Positions 53,853 through 63,576 of a stretch of DNA of 64,000 nt are shown here, piece after piece. The stretch lies in the NCBI GenBank assembly GCA_002292375.1, contig DBBV01000017.1, positions 203,315 through 267,314 of the forward strand, in the 5' to 3' direction. Source of the DNA: Methylococcaceae bacterium UBA975. Lineage in GTDB: Bacteria > Pseudomonadota > Gammaproteobacteria > Methylococcales > Cycloclasticaceae. The position numbers and the translations under genes were made by a program. Each line of letters opens with the position of its first letter. The first letter of the stretch is position 1. The notes under the pieces are model-generated. The model saw only the letters and a program-made list of their open reading frames with translations. It did not search any database and had not been told where the DNA came from.

Positions 53853-56800
53853 TTAGTTAATTTTGCTTTTTTCGACAAGTGCGTGCAGTTCTTTCAAGAT
53901 AACCGATAATTGCTCTATTTCCGTTTCATTTTCAGTCTGGATCACATTAAGTAGATGCAAGTAACGCTCAATCTCAACACGGTTACTTTCACACCATGCT
54001 TTCACGCGTGCCTGGACCGATGCTTTTTTTGCTGAGCCCTGAAAAATAGAAACCAGTAAGGCTCGGCTTTCGGCGTGTAAATCGTCACGTAAGGCTGACC
54101 TAGCCAGCGACTGCCAATAATTCTTACGTGGCAGCTGGCTAATACTGCTATGCAGCCAACTTAGCTTTAGTTCATCGCGAATACTAAAATACACCTGCGG
54201 CACGTCCGCTTTAGCCTGTTTTACGACACTTTGTACGGCAATAATATCTAGGCAAGTAAATTCTAACTCTAGGCTACTGATCTTCTGCGCTAGCTGTTCG
54301 CCTACGCCGGCTGACTGATAGCCTGCTGATCGATTTTCAACAACCGCTTTTTCATCTGCCGTCGCGTGATCTACGATCTCACGACTAATCAGCGCTACCT
54401 GGCCGCCAAACTCTTGAATAACGTCATCAATAGATGCTGTACCGGCTCTATTACTTTGCAGCCAAAACATCGTGCGTTCGATCAGTTTTCGAACCTCCAT
54501 GAGCAACTCAACCTGAACCTCTGGCGCCAGCTGGTTGTCCAGCGCTTCGATTTCTCGCCACATACTCTGTGCATTAAAAATCTCACACGCAATTTTATAG
54601 TGCTTAATAACGTCCCCAATGCTCGCCCCTACTTCGTCTCGCATCCTAAAAGCAAATGAAGGCCCTAAGCGATTCACCATACTGTTAACTAACTGGTTAA
54701 CAATAATATCGTCACGCAGACGATGATCATTGATTGCTATTGCGTGTTTGCGTCTAAGTTGGCTAGGAAAATACGCCGTTAGTTCGTCTTTAAAACCGGC
54801 GTCCTTTAAAACCTCAGCACCACTAAAAAGGTCTTTTAACAACAGTTTACTGTAGGCAAAAACAACCGCCAGCTCGGGTCTATACAAGCCTTCCCCACGC
54901 GTTTTACGTTGCTCTATTTCCTCATGGTCTGGTAAATACTCAACCAGCCTATCTAGGCGTCCTTCTTGGCCTAGGCGGTCAATTAATCGCGCATGCACTT
55001 CAAGCATCGCAGGCGCTTGCCGCTCGACCATACTAATTGCTTGGGTTTGCAGGTAATTGTTACGTAACACTAAATCGCTGACTTCATCGGTCATCTTGGC
55101 CAATAAATTATCACGCTGCTTGCCGCTCAAACTGGCCTGCTCTACCAATTTATTTAACAATATTTTGATGTTTACCTCGTGATCAGAACAATCGACCCCT
55201 GCGGCATTATCTATGGCGTCAGTATTAACCCGGCCATTTGCCGCGTATTCGATGCGCCCTAATTGCGTAAAACCTAAATTACCGCCTTCGCCGATAACTT
55301 TACAACGTAAATCTTTACCGTTTACCCGTAACGAGTCATTGGCCCGATCACCCACTTGATCATTAGTCTCTTTGCTGGATTTAACGTACGTGCCAATACC
55401 GCCATTCCATAACAAATCGACGGGAGCCTTTAACATCGCTTGAATCAGCTCATTCGGGGTTAAGGTTTTAGTTGAAATATCGAGCATTTTTTGTACTTCT
55501 AAGCTCAGTGTTATAGATTTTTCAGCACGTGAATAAATCCCACCACCGTTAGAAATCAATTTTGTCTCGTAATCTGCCCAGCTTGAGCGTGGCAAGTTAA
55601 ACAAACGCTGCCGTTCTTTAAAGGAAGCCGCCGTATCTGGAGTGGGGTCAAGAAAAATATGTAGATGATTAAACGCCCCTTGCAAACGTATTTTTTCAGA
55701 TAACAGCATACCGTTACCAAATACATCACCCCCCATATCACCGATACCAATGACATTGAACGCTGTAGTTTGCGTATCAACACCCATTTCTCTGAAGTGG
55801 CGTTTGACAGATTCCCAAGCACCTTTGGCAGTTATACCCATTTTTTTATGGTCATAACCCACCGAACCACCCGAAGCAAACGCATCCCCAAGCCAAAACC
55901 CATGGGCTATAGCAATACCGTTAGCGATATCTGAAAATGTCGCAGTCCCCTTATCTGCTGCAACGACCAAATATGGATCGTCGTTATCGTATCGAACCAC
56001 ATTACTCGGTGGCACCACTTGCTCACCTTTTAGGTTATCCGTAATGTCGAGCAGGGCACCAATAAAAATACTATAGCATTCAATAACTTCAGTCATGACT
56101 TCATCTCGAGGAAGCCCATCCAATGAACGTTTAACGATAAAACCACCCTTAGCGCCTGTGGGTACGATCACCGCATTTTTTGACATTTGCGCCTTCATTA
56201 ACCCCAGCACTTCGGTTCTAAAGTCTTCTTTTCTATCCGACCAGCGCAGCCCACCACGGGCCACGTCACCGCCCCTTAAATGCACCCCTTCAATACGTGG
56301 CGAGTATACAAAAATCTCGAATTTTGGGCGGGGTGACGGCAACTCCATCAGCGCGATTGGATCAAGCTTAAAAACCACATAAGGTATCCCCTTGGCGTCT
56401 TCACCTACTTGGTAATAACTGGTACGCAACGTTGACTGAATTAAGTTCAAATAGCGACGTAAGATCCTATCTTCGTCCAACGACACCACTGTTTCAATTT
56501 CTGCTGCAATGAGCGCTTCATGTTGGGCTATTTTTTTAGCTCTATTTTTAACCAGCGGTTCAAACTTTAATTCGAACAAATGCACCAGGTGGCTGGCTAT
56601 CGTTGGGTTGCTTTCTAACGTTTGTTCAACATACGCCTGACTGAAGGCAATACCCGCTTGGCGTAAATACAGATAGTACGCACGCAACAACATGATTTTT
56701 TTCCAATCAAGGTTAGCCTTAATCACCAGACGATTAAAACCGTCGTTTTCAACGTGCTGCGTCCACACCTTTTCAAAAACAGTCTGGAACTTATCTTTGA

Positions 56801-58682
56801 GCTGTTGAAAATTGGGTAATGTCGCATTATAGATCAGCCCAAAATCATGCACCCAATAACTGATATTAGACTGGCTGTCTTTTATTTCAAACGGGTGCTC
56901 GTCGTATACGGTAACACCCATATTTTCTAGCACGGGCAAAGTTTGCGACAGGGGAGCGGGGGCACCTTTATTAATTAGTTTAAATTGCAGGCCTTTATGC
57001 ACCGACTGCTCTGGTTTATAAAGAGACATTTGAATGGATTGATCAGCTTTGTCACGTAAGGCTTCTGCTTTTTCAATATCCAAGATAGCAAAGTCAACGC
57101 TATACTTTTCTTTATATGCACTGGCAAAACCTTCCCCGTATCGATTAAACAACAACACACCCTTTTCTGTTCCATACTGTGCGTTAAGCGTTGAAGATAA
57201 GTCATCCTTCCAGTCCCTAAGGGCGTCTATGATTTCGTTTTCGAGGTCTACAACATTAAACTCACCAGACCAATGCTCAGGCGTGTGCACAGTAAAATGA
57301 ACCCTCGCAAACATTGATTCGCTAAACTCGATATTAAAATCAATATTATCGGCTTTTAACATTTCGCAAATAACTGCCGACATTTTCTTTCTAACATGGG
57401 TGTTGTAGCGATCTCTGGGCACATAAACCAAAATCGACACGAATTGACCGTATCCGTCACATCGAGCAAATAAGCGAATACGTTGGCGCTCTCTTAATTG
57501 CAAAACACCTAGTGCTAAAGCCAGCAACTCTTCATCATTGGCATGAAACAGCTCATCGCGTGGCAAACTTTCCAAGGTATTCATTAATGCTCTGCCGCTG
57601 TAACTATCTAGCTTATAGCGTGAGTTTTTAAATACCTTTTGTACTTTTTTGCGTATTAACGGTACTTGATTGATGGGTAGTTTATAGCCCTTAGACGTAT
57701 ACAGACCTAAAAAGCGGTATTCACCAATAACTTGTCCATTTTTATCAAACTTTTTAACACCAATATAGTCCATATAAGCTGCGCGCTGAACTATCGATTT
57801 GGTCGTGGCTTTGGTGACAATCAATGGGCAGGGCTCGCTCATAAAATCACAGGTTTTATTGGTGATAGGTATCACATCGATGGTTGGAATTGTCGCCAGC
57901 TCATCCCTCAAAATACCGCGACCAGAACCAGCCAGTATCTTAAAGCCATCCAGTTTTTTTGTTTTGACCAACTCATATTCCCTACAGCCTAGGAATATAA
58001 AATTATCTTGCGCTATCCATTGTAAAAATTCTGCTGCTTCTGCTAGGTCTTGGCCTTCATCCTTACACGGGTAATCAATTAAAGCGCTCGCTGCCTGAGA
58101 GAGTTTTTCGAGACTGTACGACCAATCTTCATTAACCGCTTCACAATGTTGCAGTACCTTATGGACCTCCGCTTGAATTAACGCCAACTCATTACTTTCA
58201 ATCCCTTGACGATCAATTTCAAGACGAATAAAGGCCTCTTTTGTAACCTTAGCTTTAGGTTTCGGCTGTGTTAGTGCGCCCGATTTATCTCGGCACACAT
58301 CAATGATAGGGTGTACAACAAAATGACAGGTAAGCCCCCGTTGATTTAAGTTCATCGTCAAAGAGTTAATTAAGTAAGGCCTATCAGCTGCAACAATTTC
58401 AATTACGCTAAAGTCTGACGCCCACCCATCGGTGTTAGTTTCTGGGTTATAAACCTTAACCTTAAACCCCTTCTTATGCGTCTGTGCTAGTTGCCAATGT
58501 GCTACTGCTGAACCTACCAAGTCTTCTGCTGTTCGTTCTAGTAAATCTTGTAGAGCCACTTCACTGTAGTACTCGTGGATAAAAGCATCGATCAACGTTG
58601 CTTTTTTGCTATCAAATCCAACGAAAACCAACTTACTTAATTTTGTAAATAATTGCTTTTTTTGCTTTACTTCAATCTTCAT
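53853..58682 (-). CDS. gdhB: NAD-specific glutamate dehydrogenase, 180-kDa class
   Basis: The ATG at 58682 has GGAGAG seven bases upstream, giving 1609 residues; an upstream TTG at 58697 is less likely. This is the large GDH class that oxidises glutamate to 2-oxoglutarate with NAD, with N-terminal ACT-like and regulatory regions (to about 700), then a GDH catalytic core with RGGDVARGGLRWSDR, GLMKAQMSKNAVIVPTGAKGGF (in pieces), DMGGDVFGNGML and LWNGGIGTYVK, and a long helical C-terminal tail. It usually supports growth on amino acids. Monocistronic by its context. Confidence 0.95.
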   Translation of the reverse strand: MKIEVKQKKQLFTKLSKLVFVGFDSKKATLIDAFIHEYYSEVALQDLLERTAEDLVGSAVAHWQLAQTHKKGFKVKVYNPETNTDGWASDFSVIEIVAADRPYLINSLTMNLNQRGLTCHFVVHPIIDVCRDKSGALTQPKPKAKVTKEAFIRLEIDRQGIESNELALIQAEVHKVLQHCEAVNEDWSYSLEKLSQAASALIDYPCKDEGQDLAEAAEFLQWIAQDNFIFLGCREYELVKTKKLDGFKILAGSGRGILRDELATIPTIDVIPITNKTCDFMSEPCPLIVTKATTKSIVQRAAYMDYIGVKKFDKNGQVIGEYRFLGLYTSKGYKLPINQVPLIRKKVQKVFKNSRYKLDSYSGRALMNTLESLPRDELFHANDEELLALALGVLQLRERQRIRLFARCDGYGQFVSILVYVPRDRYNTHVRKKMSAVICEMLKADNIDFNIEFSESMFARVHFTVHTPEHWSGEFNVVDLENEIIDALRDWKDDLSSTLNAQYGTEKGVLLFNRYGEGFASAYKEKYSVDFAILDIEKAEALRDKADQSIQMSLYKPEQSVHKGLQFKLINKGAPAPLSQTLPVLENMGVTVYDEHPFEIKDSQSNISYWVHDFGLIYNATLPNFQQLKDKFQTVFEKVWTQHVENDGFNRLVIKANLDWKKIMLLRAYYLYLRQAGIAFSQAYVEQTLESNPTIASHLVHLFELKFEPLVKNRAKKIAQHEALIAAEIETVVSLDEDRILRRYLNLIQSTLRTSYYQVGEDAKGIPYVVFKLDPIALMELPSPRPKFEIFVYSPRIEGVHLRGGDVARGGLRWSDRKEDFRTEVLGLMKAQMSKNAVIVPTGAKGGFIVKRSLDGLPRDEVMTEVIECYSIFIGALLDITDNLKGEQVVPPSNVVRYDNDDPYLVVAADKGTATFSDIANGIAIAHGFWLGDAFASGGSVGYDHKKMGITAKGAWESVKRHFREMGVDTQTTAFNVIGIGDMGGDVFGNGMLLSEKIRLQGAFNHLHIFLDPTPDTAASFKERQRLFNLPRSSWADYETKLISNGGGIYSRAEKSITLSLEVQKMLDISTKTLTPNELIQAMLKAPVDLLWNGGIGTYVKSSKETNDQVGDRANDSLRVNGKDLRCKVIGEGGNLGFTQLGRIEYAANGRVNTDAIDNAAGVDCSDHEVNIKILLNKLVEQASLSGKQRDNLLAKMTDEVSDLVLRNNYLQTQAISMVERQAPAMLEVHARLIDRLGQEGRLDRLVEYLPDHEEIEQRKTRGEGLYRPELAVVFAYSKLLLKDLFSGAEVLKDAGFKDELTAYFPSQLRRKHAIAINDHRLRDDIIVNQLVNSMVNRLGPSFAFRMRDEVGASIGDVIKHYKIACEIFNAQSMWREIEALDNQLAPEVQVELLMEVRKLIERTMFWLQSNRAGTASIDDVIQEFGGQVALISREIVDHATADEKAVVENRSAGYQSAGVGEQLAQKISSLELEFTCLDIIAVQSVVKQAKADVPQVYFSIRDELKLSWLHSSISQLPRKNYWQSLARSALRDDLHAESRALLVSIFQGSAKKASVQARVKAWCESNRVEIERYLHLLNVIQTENETEIEQLSVILKELHALVEKSKIN

Positions 58683-58929
58683 TGCGGAGCTCTCCAAGTT
58701 GACTCTATGTAAAATAGTATAGGAGAGATTCTATTTTTTGCTTGAATGTAATAAACAGCTAAAATAACGCTGCTTTAAAGGCCTAATTACCACAGCCAAG
58801 ACCCATTTCTTACTCATAACAGCCCTGACCCAAGTCTAGATTATTAAATAAAATCCAAGCCCTCCGACACCCTATGTACTGCCATTACATGACTGAATTT
58901 TGATGACTACCTGGGAGTGAGGTTTTTCC

Positions 58930-59922
58930 TTATGCATTAACATCAATAACCACCCTGCCACGAATTTTACCTGCAATTATTTGTTGCGCTAATTCTGGCA
59001 CCTTAGACATCGGTTCAACGCGACTAATGGCCATTATTTTATCCTTGGGTAAATCGACATCAAGTCGACGCCACGCCTCTTCTCGCAAAGCCATACTGGC
59101 CATAACAGAGTCAATACCCGCTAAAATCACACCGCGTAAAATAAAAGGGAACACCGAGCTTGGCAGATCAATACCCCCGGCTAAACCGCACATGGCAACA
59201 CAACCGTTGCGTTTAGTTTGGGCGATAACATTCGCTAAGGTGTCAGAGCCCACTGAGTCAATCGCAGCCGCCCAGCGTTCTTCTGCTAACGGCGGACCTT
59301 TTTCTGCTAACGATTGCCGTTCAATAAAGCCTTGAGCACCCAATTGTTTGAGGTATCCGTGTGTGTCTGGACGACCTGTTGAAGCCACAACCTGATAGCC
59401 TAAATTGGCTAATAAGGCGATAGAAACTGAGCCCACGCCACCGGCAGCGCCAGTAACAAGCACCTCACCATCCATTGGTGTAACGCCTTGCCTCTCGAGC
59501 ATTAGTACTGACAGCATTGCTGTGTAGCCAGCCGTTCCTATTGCCATTGTTTCTTGCAAGCTAAAACTCTCGGGGACTTTAAGCACAAAATCTGCGTTGA
59601 CGCGCTGCATTTGACTGTAACCGCCCCAGTGCTGCTCACTCAAACCATACCCATTCACCAACACCGAATCACCCGGTACAAATTTTGTCGACCGTGACGC
59701 CACAACCGTACCTGCTAAATCGATGCCACAAACCATGGGCAAGCGCTTGCAGATGTCTCTTGTGCCCGTTACTGCCAAGCCATCTTTGTAGTTAAGCGAC
59801 GAGTAAGACACCGCAATTAAGACGTCTTCATCGGGTAGGTCATTAAGTGTTAATTGCTGTAATTGCCCCACCGTTTTACCAGCAACATCGTGTGCTACGA
59901 TTGCATTGAATGAATTAGCCAT
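58930..59922 (-). CDS. acuI: Acrylyl-CoA reductase, AcuI/YhdH family
   Basis: A 330-residue zinc-less medium-chain dehydrogenase of the quinone-oxidoreductase type. The N-domain has YSSLNYKDGLAVTG, the NADPH site is VTGAAGGVGSVSIALL near 150-166, and the C-terminal half has AAIDSVGSDTLANV and CGLAGGIDLPSSVFPFILRGV, which match AcuI. Such enzymes reduce toxic acryloyl-CoA to propionyl-CoA, in marine bacteria during DMSP use. No DMSP lyase or acuK/N is near, so a general acryloyl-CoA or quinone detoxifying role is equally possible. The gene is divergent from tupA. Confidence 0.88.
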   Translation of the reverse strand: MANSFNAIVAHDVAGKTVGQLQQLTLNDLPDEDVLIAVSYSSLNYKDGLAVTGTRDICKRLPMVCGIDLAGTVVASRSTKFVPGDSVLVNGYGLSEQHWGGYSQMQRVNADFVLKVPESFSLQETMAIGTAGYTAMLSVLMLERQGVTPMDGEVLVTGAAGGVGSVSIALLANLGYQVVASTGRPDTHGYLKQLGAQGFIERQSLAEKGPPLAEERWAAAIDSVGSDTLANVIAQTKRNGCVAMCGLAGGIDLPSSVFPFILRGVILAGIDSVMASMALREEAWRRLDVDLPKDKIMAISRVEPMSKVPELAQQIIAGKIRGRVVIDVNA

Positions 59923-60031
59923 TTTTTTCTCTCCAAAAATTTAAATTTAAAGTGTCGATAACAACCCTTTTAACTTGCCCACATAGCCCCCCAACGTTAC
60001 CATAATTTTTTAACTTAGAACGAACATCAGT

Positions 60032-60853
60032 TTGAAAAAAAAAACTTATTTAGCCACTTTCCTTATCTGCTTACTGAGCCTCCCTGTGAGTGCTAATAAC
60101 GCCTTACGCCTAGCGACTACAACTAGCACCGAAAATTCGGGCTTATTGGCCGTGTTGCTGCCTGCGTTTACTCAACAAACGGGCATTGTGGTCAATGTGA
60201 TTGCTGTCGGGACGGGCAAGGCCTTACAGCTTGCAAAAAATGGTGACGCCGATGTTGTGATGGTGCACGCCAGGCAAGCAGAAAACGTCTTTATCGCCGA
60301 AGGCTTTGGCGTTAATCGTCGGGACGTGATGGAAAACGACTTTGTTTTAGTCGGGCCAGCCCATGACCCCGCCGGGGTCAAAGGCACTAATAGCAGTCGC
60401 AACGTCTTCAAAAAAATCGCACTCACTAAATCAACCTTTATTTCCCGTGGAGATCATTCCGGCACCCACCAAAAAGAGTTGGTTATTTGGAAGCACGCCA
60501 CCATTCGCCCTAATGGGAGGTGGTACAAAGAAGCGGGACAAGGCATGGGGAATGTTCTATTAATGGCCAATGAACTGGGCGCTTATACATTGACTGATCG
60601 TGGCACTTGGCTCGCGTATCAGGACAAGCTGTCCTTAGCCTTGTTACACAGTGGCGGCGTGCTGTTAAAAAACCCTTACGGTATAATCGCTGTTAACCCT
60701 GCTTTACATAAAGATATTCAATACCTTAAAGCCATGTCGTTGATCGCTTGGCTGACCTCACCGGCGGGACAAAGCTTAATCGATGCCTACGAAAAAAAGG
60801 GGCAGCGATTATTTTTCCCCACCGCCATTAAAGACGTGGTGGCTAATGAATGA
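60032..60853 (+). CDS. tupA: Tungstate ABC transporter substrate-binding protein
   Basis: A 273-residue periplasmic oxyanion receptor. The start is a TTG preceding a lysine-rich signal peptide (cleaved near residue 21); no clear ribosome site is seen. The oxyanion loop TTTSTENSGLL is at about residues 29-39, the TTTS form typical of TupA rather than ModA or PstS. GTGKALQLAKNGDADVVMVHA and SRGDHSGTHQKE are the other conserved blocks. It heads tupABC-moeA. Tungstate over molybdate selectivity is inferred from family resemblance. Confidence 0.9.
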   Translation: MKKKTYLATFLICLLSLPVSANNALRLATTTSTENSGLLAVLLPAFTQQTGIVVNVIAVGTGKALQLAKNGDADVVMVHARQAENVFIAEGFGVNRRDVMENDFVLVGPAHDPAGVKGTNSSRNVFKKIALTKSTFISRGDHSGTHQKELVIWKHATIRPNGRWYKEAGQGMGNVLLMANELGAYTLTDRGTWLAYQDKLSLALLHSGGVLLKNPYGIIAVNPALHKDIQYLKAMSLIAWLTSPAGQSLIDAYEKKGQRLFFPTAIKDVVANE

Positions 60854-61547
60854 TATCCAGCAAGCCAGTGTAGCCGCCTTCGAATTATTACTTAGCGGCG
60901 ACCAAACAACATGGGAAATCATTTCACTGTCGTTTTCGGTTTCCTTGTCGGCTATTGCTATCGCAAGCCCTCTAGCGTTGATCCTCGCTTTCTTTCTCGC
61001 TTTCTTTCAATTCCCGCTAAGGCGTGCGTTGATTGCCTTATTTAACACGTTTATGTCCGTACCCGCCGTGGTGATCGGGCTAACCCTCTACTTGTTATTG
61101 TCACGCAGCGGCCCACTCGGTGAACTAAAGCTGTTATTTACCGACAAGGCGATGATTATTGGTCAAATATTACTCAGTTTTCCGCTACTGGTTGCAATGG
61201 CACACGCCGCTTTTCAAGCCGCTGATAGGCGCGCATGGGAAACCGCCATAACCTTGGGCGCAAAACCGTGGCGTGCATTTTTCACCTTAATGTTTGAAGT
61301 TCGATTCGGCTTAATCGCCGCTGTAGTGGCTGGATTTGGCCGCGTGATCGCAGAGATCGGCTGCTCGATGATGGTGGGCGGTAATATTTTGCACGCCACA
61401 CGCAATATTCCAACTGCCATCGCCTTAGAAACGAGCAAGGGTGAGTTTGCACAAGGTATCGCCTTGGGCATCATGTTACTTATCATGTCCCTGAGCTTGA
61501 ACGCGGGGGTTTCACTCTTTCAAGGCAAAGGCGAGTTGCGCGCATGA
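60846..61547 (+). CDS. tupB: Tungstate ABC transporter permease
   Basis: An inner-membrane permease of 233 residues from the ATG at 60846, which overlaps the end of tupA by eight bases; an in-frame upstream start would lie deep inside tupA. About five helices are visible, with the ABC coupling EAA-type loop AWETAITLGAKPWRAFFTL near residue 135 and GFGRVIAEIGCSMMVGGN, a TupB hallmark. It overlaps tupC by four bases. Confidence 0.92.
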   Translation: MNDIQQASVAAFELLLSGDQTTWEIISLSFSVSLSAIAIASPLALILAFFLAFFQFPLRRALIALFNTFMSVPAVVIGLTLYLLLSRSGPLGELKLLFTDKAMIIGQILLSFPLLVAMAHAAFQAADRRAWETAITLGAKPWRAFFTLMFEVRFGLIAAVVAGFGRVIAEIGCSMMVGGNILHATRNIPTAIALETSKGEFAQGIALGIMLLIMSLSLNAGVSLFQGKGELRA

Positions 61548-62263
61548 GCGATTTAATTGACTACCACGGTATAAAAATAAGCCTATCGGGCAAGCTGATT
61601 TTAGACATTGACCATTTAGCCGTCAAAGCGCACCAATGCACCTTAGTGACGGGGCAAAATGGTTCCGGTAAAACCACCTTGTTTAAAATTATGAGCGGCC
61701 TATTACGGCCCGACTCAATTCAAGTCGACTACCAGGGTCGACAGATGAACTGGAAACAAGCCAAACCAGTCTTACAACGCGATATTATCTATTTGCATCA
61801 ACAACCTTATTTATTTGATGCTAGCGTTGCCGATAATGTCGCTTATGGTTTATATCGCCGTGGCGAAAGTAAAAACAGCGTACAAAAAAAAGTATTTCAG
61901 GCCTTAGACTGGGCTAATTTGTCACACCTTGCACAACGTCATGCAAAACACTTATCTGGGGGCGAAAAACAACGAGTTGCACTGACCCGGGCACGCATTT
62001 TAGCCCCTAGTTTACTGCTACTCGACGAACCCACTGCGAGCATGGACAACGAGGCCAAGCAACAAACCGCTTACTTATTACAGCGTTTAAAAGAAGAAGG
62101 TGTCTGTGTTGTCATAAGTAGCCACGAATCGCACACCGTTGATCACCTAGCCGACCACCATTTATGCATTGAGCACGGTAAAATAACGGCCCTTGAACCC
62201 GTAAAACAGTCAGCTAAGGTCACCGTTTTAAACCACGTTAAAAATACGTTATCACATGACTAA
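61544..62263 (+). CDS. tupC: Tungstate ABC transporter ATPase
   Basis: A 239-residue ABC ATPase with Walker A GQNGSGKTT near 39, signature LSGGEKQRVALTRARIL, Walker B LLLLDEPTASMD and switch VISSHE. It has no C-terminal regulatory TOBE domain of ModC type. The ATGA overlap with tupB and eight-base overlap with moeA indicate a single transcript in which tungstate uptake is coupled to cofactor assembly. Confidence 0.92.
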   Translation: MSDLIDYHGIKISLSGKLILDIDHLAVKAHQCTLVTGQNGSGKTTLFKIMSGLLRPDSIQVDYQGRQMNWKQAKPVLQRDIIYLHQQPYLFDASVADNVAYGLYRRGESKNSVQKKVFQALDWANLSHLAQRHAKHLSGGEKQRVALTRARILAPSLLLLDEPTASMDNEAKQQTAYLLQRLKEEGVCVVISSHESHTVDHLADHHLCIEHGKITALEPVKQSAKVTVLNHVKNTLSHD

Positions 62264-63524
62264 ACTAACTACCCAAAGCAGTTGCGATGATGAAAATGAG
62301 CGGGGTACGTTAAGCGTCCAGCACGCCTTACAAACCATGCTAGACAGTCTGGTTGAAAAAACCGGCAGCCAAACGCTCCCTATAACTGACGCCGTAGACA
62401 GGGTATTGGCTCAACCAATTATCGCTACTATCAACGTGCCATCACATTGTAATGCTGCGGTCGATGGTTACGCGCTCATGCACACAGATTTACCGCCTAT
62501 CGGTCAGCTCGCTGAGCTAACTATCGTTGGCCGGATTGTCGCAGGGCATCCGTATACAGGGGGTCTAAAAAAGGGCGAATGCATTCAAATCATGACGGGG
62601 GCACAAATGCCCGACCATGCCGATACCGTCATCATGCAAGAACAGGTTGAAATCTGCAGCACCACTATCCGAATTGACGCACGGCATAGCGCCGGACAAA
62701 ACGTGCGCCAAGCCGGTGAAGATATACAGCTCGGGCAAACCGTACTAGCCTCAGGCATTAAGTTAACACCACCGCAAATCGGTTTGATTGCCTCACTCGG
62801 TATCGCTGAGGTTAGCGTCAAGCTACCGTTGGTTGCTGCCATTTTTTCCACTGGCGATGAGGTGCTCAATATTGCTGATTCACCCAAAAACGGCTGCATA
62901 TACGACAGTAACCGATACAGCCTGCTCGCGGCATTAAAGAAATGCGGCTGCCAGGTACTGGATATGGGTATTATCCCTGATGATGCGCAAAAATTACGCG
63001 CCGCGTTTCAACTCGCTGCGAAGAATGCGGATGTTATTTTTACCTCTGGTGGTGTCTCGGTTGGGGCGGCCGATTATACCAAACAAGTCTTGGCTGACCT
63101 TGGGTCTATCAACTTTTGGAAAGTGGCGATGAAACCCGGTCGACCACTCGCTTTTGGCCAGATAGGTGATGCGGTTTTTTTCGGTCTCCCAGGCAACCCT
63201 GTCGCCGTGATGGTTACTTTTTATCAGTTTGCCCTGCCTTGTTTAGCAAAAATTCTTGGCCTAAAGCAACCACTAGTTAACCCGATTATAAAAGTACGCT
63301 GTAGTTCTTCAATTCGCAAACTACCCGGGCGTACCGAATTTCAACGCGGCGTACTTAGTCAAAGCCACACCGGTGAATGGTCGATTTGTACAACCGGCCA
63401 GCAGGGATCAGGCATCTTGCGCTCAATGAGTGAAGCCAATGCGTTTATCATTCTTGAACACGAGCGAGGTGCAGTCAAACAAGGAGAGTGGGTTAATGTA
63501 CAAGCATTTGCAGGATTATTCTAA
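62256..63524 (+). CDS. moeA: Molybdopterin molybdenumtransferase MoeA
   Basis: A 422-residue enzyme that inserts molybdate or tungstate into adenylated molybdopterin. NVPSHCNAAVDGYALM (near 58-75), RIVAGHPYTGGLKKGECIQIMTG (read in pieces), GDEVL, YDSNRYSLLAAL, TSGGVSVGAADYTK and PGRPLAFGQIGD are the conserved family blocks; the C-terminal domain IV closes the protein. Its translational link to tupABC rather than a molybdate transporter suggests a tungsto-cofactor supply here, but MoeA itself cannot distinguish the metals by sequence. Confidence 0.95.
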   Translation: MTKLTTQSSCDDENERGTLSVQHALQTMLDSLVEKTGSQTLPITDAVDRVLAQPIIATINVPSHCNAAVDGYALMHTDLPPIGQLAELTIVGRIVAGHPYTGGLKKGECIQIMTGAQMPDHADTVIMQEQVEICSTTIRIDARHSAGQNVRQAGEDIQLGQTVLASGIKLTPPQIGLIASLGIAEVSVKLPLVAAIFSTGDEVLNIADSPKNGCIYDSNRYSLLAALKKCGCQVLDMGIIPDDAQKLRAAFQLAAKNADVIFTSGGVSVGAADYTKQVLADLGSINFWKVAMKPGRPLAFGQIGDAVFFGLPGNPVAVMVTFYQFALPCLAKILGLKQPLVNPIIKVRCSSSIRKLPGRTEFQRGVLSQSHTGEWSICTTGQQGSGILRSMSEANAFIILEHERGAVKQGEWVNVQAFAGLF

Positions 63525-63576
63525 TTGACACTTAACTGATAGTATTTTCTTACTTATCAACTATAGTTAATGATTA

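Noticed and set aside
60032..60853. Phosphate or molybdate receptor (PstS/ModA)
   Set aside because: The TTTS oxyanion loop and the TupB/TupC partners fit the tungstate family better.
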